Of a stretch of 22,217 nt of DNA, positions 16,235 to 22,217 are shown piece after piece; the first letter of the stretch is position 1, and every line of letters starts with the position of its first letter. Source of the stretch: Saccoglossus kowalevskii. Taxonomy: Eukaryota > Hemichordata > Enteropneusta > Harrimaniidae. The notes under the pieces were generated by a model, which was not told the origin of the DNA, did no database searches, and saw only the letters and a list, made by a program, of their open reading frames with translations. Position numbers and translations under genes: made by a program. The stretch is from NCBI RefSeq assembly GCF_000003605.2, contig NW_003128369.1:1066809-1089025 (forward strand), given 5' to 3'.

Positions 16235-19176
16235 TTACAGTGATATCTATAAATTAGAACTTTGTGCTGTATATTGCAAAGTTACAAACAATATACTAAA
16301 TATATTTGTCACAACTAAAAAAAAATATATATTAGAAAAAGTTTTATTTTATCGCCATATATAAATGTGTCGACATAGTAATTATAGTTACGCCTGGTTC
16401 ATCAGTGAAAGATTCTAGATGATGCACGATGATTTTTAAGTGATGATTCCCCTTCCAAGTTCCTTTCCAATTTTTACAATCATCGCAAATTATCATCTCC
16501 ACAGCCTTATGTATTGTACAAATTGTGTGTTTTATGCTCTTATATAGAGATCATACACTTTGCAATGGTGTGGGTGAGTTGCCATATTGTCTGATCACAT
16601 TGGCTCCAGGGAAATGGTGCGAACTTCTTATAAACTTTCCTCATCCATAATATTTGTTTTGGTTCAGCAAACTCAATCAAACTCTTATACCCACAAAACT
16701 TCTTAATCATATGGAAATTCATATTTAATTCATATTTAATTTCGACTAACTTATTACACCAAATTACACTAGACTAGTTTATGTTGTCGCGAGCTAATCA
16801 CTACCACTATTTGAATATAGTTATTTTTTTGATAAATAATGAACGAACCATGAGCTGAACGATGCAGATATTACTATCCTTCTCTCGCAGTATTGGCAGG
16901 GTGATAAAACAAGTCACTTTCCCAGTATGACAGATAATTAGTTACTTATCTTACCTAAAATGTCTCAATATTGAAATGATAAACTATTTTCATTTGACAT
17001 AATTGATAGCAGTACACATCGTCATATAAGAATCAGACTGATTGCTCAAATAATAATATCTATAGTAACTACACATAAAACCAATTCCACGGGGAGTTCA
17101 AACTATGGTTGAGATTAGAAATATGTCTGGTGCCCTGTTGAATCCCTGTTAGGGAGAAGTTATTACCTTTCCAGGTCTTTGTAGTACGAAATGGCCCCTG
17201 CCCCCACTAGCGCCATTGGTCTGGGATATCCAGATTCTCTAAAAACTAGCAACCATGCTGGTGCCACATCCAGAAACTCAACAGAGCAAGCAGAATTTAG
17301 TCTCTAAGACCCATCTAAAAAGCATAGCACAACTATCTGGTATTAACTGTTCCATTATAATAACAGACACTCCCCTTTGTGGAATGTTTAGCTTTGTGCT
17401 ATGCACCAGGCGTGTTCTATGCGCAGTGACCAACTCTGGGGTAGCACTAGTCTTGGCCAAATAGAGTTTCATCCTGTGTAATATAGTCAACTTTACAGAT
17501 CAAGATTGTCCCTAAGGTCATCCTTTTGTGAGTACCAAGCATTATAAACTTTTCTGAACACATACAAATAAAGACTTTAGTATGCTTGCGATTATTAAAC
17601 GTACATTTATTGTATTCTCAGATGACAGGTTGTGCTTTTTTTCACGATTAGGAGTCTGTAAATGGATAAGTAAATATCTGTTTGTAGGTGTGTGTGTGTA
17701 CTGTCTTTAAAATAGAAATGCATTGGAAGGTACTTAGTCTCCGAAGGACAGGCAGGTATGATAAAACACACTAGTACTAATAAACTGTTATGCAGTGCTC
17801 AAGATAGGAAACGAAACAATGACAATGACAACTACGGTAACCACTCTATAACAAAGTGGCACAACAATTCATCGTTTATTGAGAGCTCCACTCACATGTC
17901 CCAGTTGAAGTTTCGAAAATGCAAGTTTGTTCCACTTTTTGATCCTTTTTGCAACTCCGTGTTTGTAAATTTCTTTTTTTATGTGACAGAAGTTTTCAAA
18001 CAGTGCACTTCTATCACTTTCCTGTGTGTCCCAATGTTAGGCTTGCATAATGTCTCTCGAGTGACTTTCTTTCCTTGTGACATATTTGTTTTGCCTTGCC
18101 CGAAATAAAGGTCAACACTCGTCAACATTATCTGATTCTGATTTTGTACATTGGCTCTATTAAAGTTTCATTCATCCTCATCAGTCACAAGTTTGGACAT
18201 TTACATTCCAACAACCCTGCTTGTGGGTAATTCATCTGGGCTACCTCCTCGAAAAATCATCCTTTTCTCAACAAACAAACAAAGCCACTATTCTTGCAAC
18301 CTAGTGTTGTAACGGTGGTGTTTTGCTAAACGCAGCATGTAGTGATTCTTATCACTGGCTTCTATACGGTTACCATACTTCAAAACAGCTTGGGTGTTTA
18401 TAACTAAGAAAGTTAAATGTCGAAGAACTAGTGTTTACCTCCTTTATTTTGGTATAAATAAAATATGCTAGTATATTTAGAGCTTGTTTGTTTGCTAGAG
18501 GGAAGTCAATATTCCTTAGAGATGCTTTTGTTGCTCATGTGACATTTGACCCATTATTATTCAAAATGATGCACTAATGGAAAAGTCGCCTATTTTATTT
18601 TTGTGTATTTGTTTTTGTCAGTTAGTTGTTATGTTTTCAACGATCTATGGAATGAACAAACAAATACTAGGAAGGTAGCCATGAGGCTACAGAACATGGT
18701 ATAAAACGGGAAATGACAAACTCACTTCCAACTAGGAGAAAATCAGTTCAACCCTAGTAGTATGTGTGCATTTTGACAAAATCTGGAAAATAGAATATAA
18801 ATTAATATCCCACCACCATAAATGTGACATGCACCACAAACACTTACAAACAAAACATGCATGAATGACAATGAGGCGGTTATTTTTCCCAAATTGTAAT
18901 TTTATAATTTCTATAACACCCTGTACACTCGCTCAGGACCAGATTTTGCTGAAATCTAATATTAACGACATATAACTAATACTCAATATTTGGTTGTAAG
19001 CATTGATTCGAATTACTCGGTGAGGTAAAACCTAAATGGTTTGTTCCTTCTGATAATTGGCTGAATAACTTTATAGCGGGCAACTGAAAATAATGAAAGA
19101 ACTATGTTATTATCACGTCACCACAAAGATAGAGACACAAAAATTATGAATAGCACTCATGGACATATTCTATGAA
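16235..19176. other. Intergenic region, no gene supported
   Basis: Contains a GT run near 17688-17700, a more GC-rich stretch (about 17080-17470) that I cannot assign, and AATAAA hexamers at about 17567 and 18104 without an attached gene. A 116-residue plus-strand frame at 17758-18108 has no recognisable domain. Confidence 0.5.
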
Positions 19177-19378
19177 TACTGTGGAATACTTTATTTTAGC
19201 TGAAATTAATTTCCGCTGAAAAACGTTTTGGGTGTTTTGTGTGGATTTTGTTTTCATTGATATTTCAAGAGTTGAATGTAAAATATAAAAAAAGTATATT
19301 TGCTGGGTTTTATTTTTTACTGAATCTTTAATTCCTTCAGCGAAAAATAATTCCAAGCAAAAATAGTATTCTACAGTA
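19177..19378. mobile_element. MITE-A copy 3, intergenic
   Basis: TA-flanked, with left end CTGTGGAATACTTTATTTTA and right end ...AGTATTCTACAG. The interior matches copy 2 closely (GTATATTTGCTGGGTTTTAT, CTTCAGCGAAAAATAATTCC). The 79-residue minus-strand frame over it is not a gene. Confidence 0.87.
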
Positions 19379-20292
19379 TACATTTGATATGGCCATTGGA
19401 TAAATTTTGCATTAATGGGAGTTTATATGTCATTTTTAACACAAAAAACTAAAAATATGAAAAATACGAGCTAACCCTAATATGAAATTCGTGTGTTTAT
19501 TGTAGCTAGTGATGATTCGATGGAATAAATAGATACACGGTGTTATTCGTAATGGGACTGGGTCTCAATTGCAGCATTTTGCTGTGATAAATTAAGTCAG
19601 ACTCTCAAATAGGTGAGATTTATTCGAACGCAAACCACCAGTTGTCAACGCATTTATTTTCAGGAAACGATGACATTTTGTAAACGGAAGAAACGTAGCA
19701 AGTGCAACACTTCTAATGTTTCTGACTTGAAATAAAAATCGTATCGTTTTTTTTTTCGACACACATCATTCCAGAATCATTGTACACGGTCTGTATCTAC
19801 CATTTTGTGGTGGCGGTGGAGAGATATTGGTGTTCCAAGATTAATCAAAACTGTTGCTGATGAATAGCACCGGCACTCAATGAAAGTACAGGTGTAGTCA
19901 ATTTCAGATCCTGTTGGTGGTTCAATTCGAATGCCAAGGTGAAAACAAATAGGTCTGAAAAATCCCGAAGAGACTGACCTCGTCTTTATTGGCGTATCTG
20001 TCCTGTTCGTGCAATGGATTGTGGGTGAGACAAATTGCCCGCTATTTTTTAAACGAGGAGTGATAAGTGGTTCCTTGTAGGGTAAGGAAACAACACTACT
20101 TTTGTCTCAAATCGTGCATGTGGGCTGCTGGCATTTACTAAGACAGAATGACTTGCAGTAAAGCCAAAAATATGTACAGGCGATTTGTGCAAATATGTGT
20201 GTGCGGCTGCAGTTGAATTATACTACTAAAAATACGTTATTAAATATTGTCACTGCAGTCACTGGTTAATGCCTAACTTCGCGTATTTGTAA
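19379..20292. other. Intergenic region downstream of the VWD gene
   Basis: On the minus strand this would hold the VWD gene's 3' UTR: AATAAA at 19985-19990 and others near 19615 and 19650. A phase-compatible cysteine-containing minus-strand frame at 20107-20206 could be a further exon, but its acceptor is poor. Nothing else is recognised. Confidence 0.4.
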
Positions 20293-20314
20293 TTTAATAC
20301 CAACTAAATTATAT

Positions 20315-20635
20315 TTACCCTTGTCCCCAGCTTCGATGAAATTCGGTTTCGTCGGTTGCATTTGTGTTAGCTGGTGTAATCAGTTCATATTCCGGGGAAC
20401 CATTCGAGTCACCACATAAACCTCGTACATTGTAACATTCACTGTAGGGTTGTGAGAGTTCAAGTTCCACTCTCCTGATTTCCCATTTGACGACTAGGTC
20501 GTAGAAACCATCAGAATCGACATCCATTGTCACGTGGTAAGAGTCGCCATGTTTACTCAACAAGAATTGATTGTAATCTCCATGCCAACCTGGGAAATCG
20601 TCCTCATCTATGGGAGGTCCATCTTCAGGAAACAA
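20315..20635 (-). CDS. VWD-protein exon: C-terminal half of VWD domain
   Basis: On the minus strand: acceptor gttgtttttag. It encodes LFPEDGPPIDEDDFPGWHGD, an unusual DVDSDGFYD loop (residues 184-192), VKWEIRRVELEL, then GLCGDSNG and a closing SWGQG. The exon either ends with TAA at 20315-20317, making it terminal, or splices at GG|gtaaat (last exon base 20319). ATTAAA lies about 20 nt past the stop (20293-20298), and AATAAA at 19985-19990, both on the minus strand. Confidence 0.9.
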   Translation of the reverse strand: MFPEDGPPIDEDDFPGWHGDYNQFLLSKHGDSYHVTMDVDSDGFYDLVVKWEIRRVELELSQPYSECYNVRGLCGDSNGSPEYELITPANTNATDETEFHRSWGQG

Positions 20636-22217
20636 CTAAAAACAACAACAACAATAGAAGTTAGAGAAGCTCAGCTGTGAACTTGAATGTGCTCTCTCTC
20701 AAAAAAATTGATGATCATAAAAATGTAATTTCAGAGTTCTCACAATCACCATGAAATAGTAGAGCAGTGCTTGAATATTAATAGCAGTGTAGATACAGAG
20801 AAATACTCACCGTGAATGTTACAGGGTCTACACCATTATTAACACCAAGTACTAATCGTTCATTATGCTGTTCTAGTATGAGGGTCTCCACACGATAATG
20901 GTCTCGGGTTTTTAACTCGGTTATTTTAACCTTGAGGTCATGCAAGCTACAATTCATATGCAACAGCGTGTACTCATCACAGTCCCCGCCCTCGTGGTAT
21001 CGGTATCCATCAAAGGTATTAAAACGTGGATCTCCCCAGACCGTACAATTGACTACAGCTGTGAAAAAACAAAGATAGAAATGAAACATGAGTCTTGTTT
21101 ATTTACAGTTACCCATAATGCACTATGTTAATCTTATGTATTGACACGTGATCAAATGTGTTGTGTGCGATTATATATCTAATTTGCGATTGACATTTTC
21201 ATGTTAGGAATAACCATAGTCCACCAAGCCATTGAGAAACAAGGTATGTACAAGTGTTGTTCATCCACCTGCAGTGCATTGTGGGCTCATGGATGTCCAT
21301 GTGGCATCACGCTATTTGTGAAGAGATAACTGATCTATATTGCAGTTTGTATTGGTGAATCTGTGTTAAATAAAAAAATATTTTCAAAGTACTCATATTG
21401 ATCTGCCATTGTGAAATATGAAAATATTGTTTGTCTCGCATTTAAGACCCACATTCAGTGTATAAAATATAATGTGATTACCTCGTGGTGGTGGGCAATA
21501 ATACCCTTGGGTGATAGTGTTGTTATTACAGCAATATCGACACTTGGTCTTCACGTAGATTGGCGCTACATCACATTCATTAAAATTTGGTTCATTTTCG
21601 GATTCTTCGATACAAGCCTGAAAGAAAGCAGCGATGCAACTAACATTCTTTTCGAATTTCGCTACTTAACAATGAGATGAAATCGTTTGCAAGTCAATGT
21701 CAGCACTGTATCTGAAACTCTACTATCTGCTGTTCAATCTTGTCAACAAAATGGCGTTCGTCGATTGATGTTTTTATTGGTGCGACAGTTCTTGACTACG
21801 ACTTGCGTACCGTCTGAGTGAATATTTTGAGGTATCCTCATATAAACTTATTATTATAGACTTTTCCTTCCAAGGATACATCATGGGAATGCCGAAATCC
21901 AAAAGGTGTAGAACAAAATCAGCGAACTTCTTTGTGTGGAGTCCGGGCAAACCCTGGTGGTAGCCATGTTTGTTTGTTTGTATTATTAGAAGACGCTTAC
22001 GCAAGTAATCATTCCATATGTGGAATTCGCATTTCCTTATATGGTAGGATGAAAATACCCCGTAAAATACCGCAAAATTAAGGCACGCTGTAACCTAAGG
22101 CGTTACGGCGACAGATGTATAATAATACCAAATATCGAGCTCACCTCTATTTGTTCACATTCAGATATAAATACCAAACCAGTATTTCTTTGCCCAATCT
22201 GATAAAAATCTGATGTA
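20315..22217 (-). CDS. Extracellular protein with cysteine-rich module and VWD domain (5' partial)
   Basis: Four minus-strand exons join in phase to give 252 residues and a stop, continuing beyond the right edge. VWD domains occur in secreted mucins, von Willebrand factor, zonadhesin-like and many invertebrate extracellular proteins, where they mediate disulfide-linked assembly or adhesion. Visible: a cysteine-rich segment (residues 14-59, including CRYCC), then a complete VWD domain from NCTVWGDPRFNTFDGYRY (67-84) through GLCGDSNG (218-225) to the closing FHRSWGQG. N-x-S/T glycosylation sequons occur at N67 and N99 and in NAT near 238, fitting secretion. No C8 or TIL module follows the VWD in the window, unlike mucin or VWF assemblies. 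The gene converges with the ABCA gene. The exact orthologue is not recognised. Confidence 0.88.
20811..21058 (-). CDS. VWD-protein exon: N-terminal half of VWD domain
   Basis: On the minus strand: acceptor gttttttcacag, donor ACG|gtgagt. It encodes VVNCTVWGDPRFNTFDGYRY and GGDCDEYTL, the hallmark first strands of VWD (C-x-x-W-G-D-P-x-F-x-T-F-D-G, then G-D-C-x-Y), and continues to NGVDPVTFT. The open frame that starts upstream at 21089 reads through the acceptor and its initiator is not real. Confidence 0.92.
21482..21617 (-). CDS. VWD-protein exon: cysteine-rich module
   Basis: On the minus strand: acceptor ctttctttcag, donor CGAG|gtaatc. It encodes ACIEESENEPNFNECDVAPI, then YVKTKCRYCCNNNTITQGYY and CPPPR: six cysteines in 45 residues with a C-x-x-C-C core. 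I do not recognise the module; it vaguely recalls short cysteine-rich repeats that precede VWD domains. It ends in phase 1, fitting the next exon. Confidence 0.8.
21618..21759 (-). other. Intron of VWD gene
   Basis: The part of the intron 21618-22144 not occupied by the dispersed repeat. Nothing recognised. Confidence 0.5.
21760..22130. mobile_element. Dispersed repeat D, copy 2
   Basis: Similar over about 320 bp to the copy in the ABCA gene: GTCTGAGTG, TCAGCGAACTTCTTTGTGTG, CGCATTTCCTTATATGGTAG and GGCGACAGATGTATAATAAT. The left hairpin arm of copy 1 is missing. It has an additional 20-30 bp near its right end (AATTAAGGCACGCTGTAACC). It lies in the VWD gene's intron, ending about 15 nt from the exon donor at 22144. 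Confidence 0.8.
22145..22217 (-). CDS. VWD-protein exon at window edge (candidate)
   Basis: Donor ATAGAG|gtgagc at 22144. The frame is open to the window edge and phase-compatible with the next exon. An in-window acceptor (tttttatcag before 22198) would make a 54-nt exon, IGQRNTGLVFISECEQIE. Alternatively the exon continues right, since TSDFYQ upstream is open in the same frame. Support is splice signals and phase only. Confidence 0.5.

Noticed and set aside
16062-16364. 100-residue plus-strand frame.
   Set aside because: It straddles the 3' border of the solo LTR and its target duplication, so it is not a gene.
17758-18108. 116-residue plus-strand frame followed directly by AATAAA.
   Set aside because: No domain, no upstream promoter or splice context, and low-complexity composition. 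AATAAA is frequent in AT-rich DNA.
16980-19100. Search for tRNA genes (A and B box) around GTTCAAAC and GATTCGAATTA motifs.
   Set aside because: Neither motif is flanked by a foldable acceptor stem or a matching A box.
19663-19731. A tttattttcag acceptor followed by a short open frame (MTFCKRKKRSKCNTSN...) and AATAAA.
   Set aside because: It looks like a terminal exon, but no partner exon was found on the plus strand and the frame is only about 20 codons.

Overview
The window is animal nuclear DNA. It is AT-rich, with genes split into short exons (about 50 to 320 nt) by introns of 0.1 to 1.4 kb, near-consensus GT-AG splice sites, and many small inverted-repeat transposon remnants in introns. 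The proteins and the style of the repeats suggest a marine invertebrate, perhaps a hemichordate, amphioxus-like animal or mollusc. I cannot fix the species from sequence alone.

Plus strand, 438-11829: the 3' half of an ABCA-family full transporter (ABCA1/ABCA4/ABCA7 group). I reconstruct 14 exons with continuous phase that give 578 codons. They cover the last membrane helices of the second transmembrane domain, the acidic linker, a complete second nucleotide-binding domain with every catalytic motif intact, the ABCA C-terminal region with a VFINF motif, and a short terminal exon. The 5' half lies left of the window. A long 3' UTR may run to about 14.76 kb.

Minus strand, 22217 down to about 20315: the 3' end of a secreted or extracellular protein. 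It has a short cysteine-rich module followed by one von Willebrand factor type D (VWD) domain, spread over four exons, and it continues beyond the right edge. The two genes converge tail to tail and show no functional link.

Introns and the intergenic interval (about 14.8-20.3 kb) are rich in repeats: an 81-bp intronic minisatellite at the left edge; a 432-bp TA-flanked inverted-repeat element; three copies of a 200-212 bp TA-flanked MITE; a 113-bp TTAA-flanked miniature element; two copies of a hairpin-bearing repeat, one in each gene; a 20-bp-unit minisatellite; several diverged dispersed repeats; and a complete solo LTR (497 bp, 5-bp target duplication) whose promoter carries perfect heat-shock-element arrays upstream of a TATA box.

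No tRNA, rRNA, CRISPR or prokaryotic feature was found. The most notable observations are the heat-shock-like LTR promoter, a MITE that places a ready-made splice acceptor 24 nt upstream of a real one, the two possible C-termini of the ABCA protein, and a DxDxDG loop inside the VWD domain.
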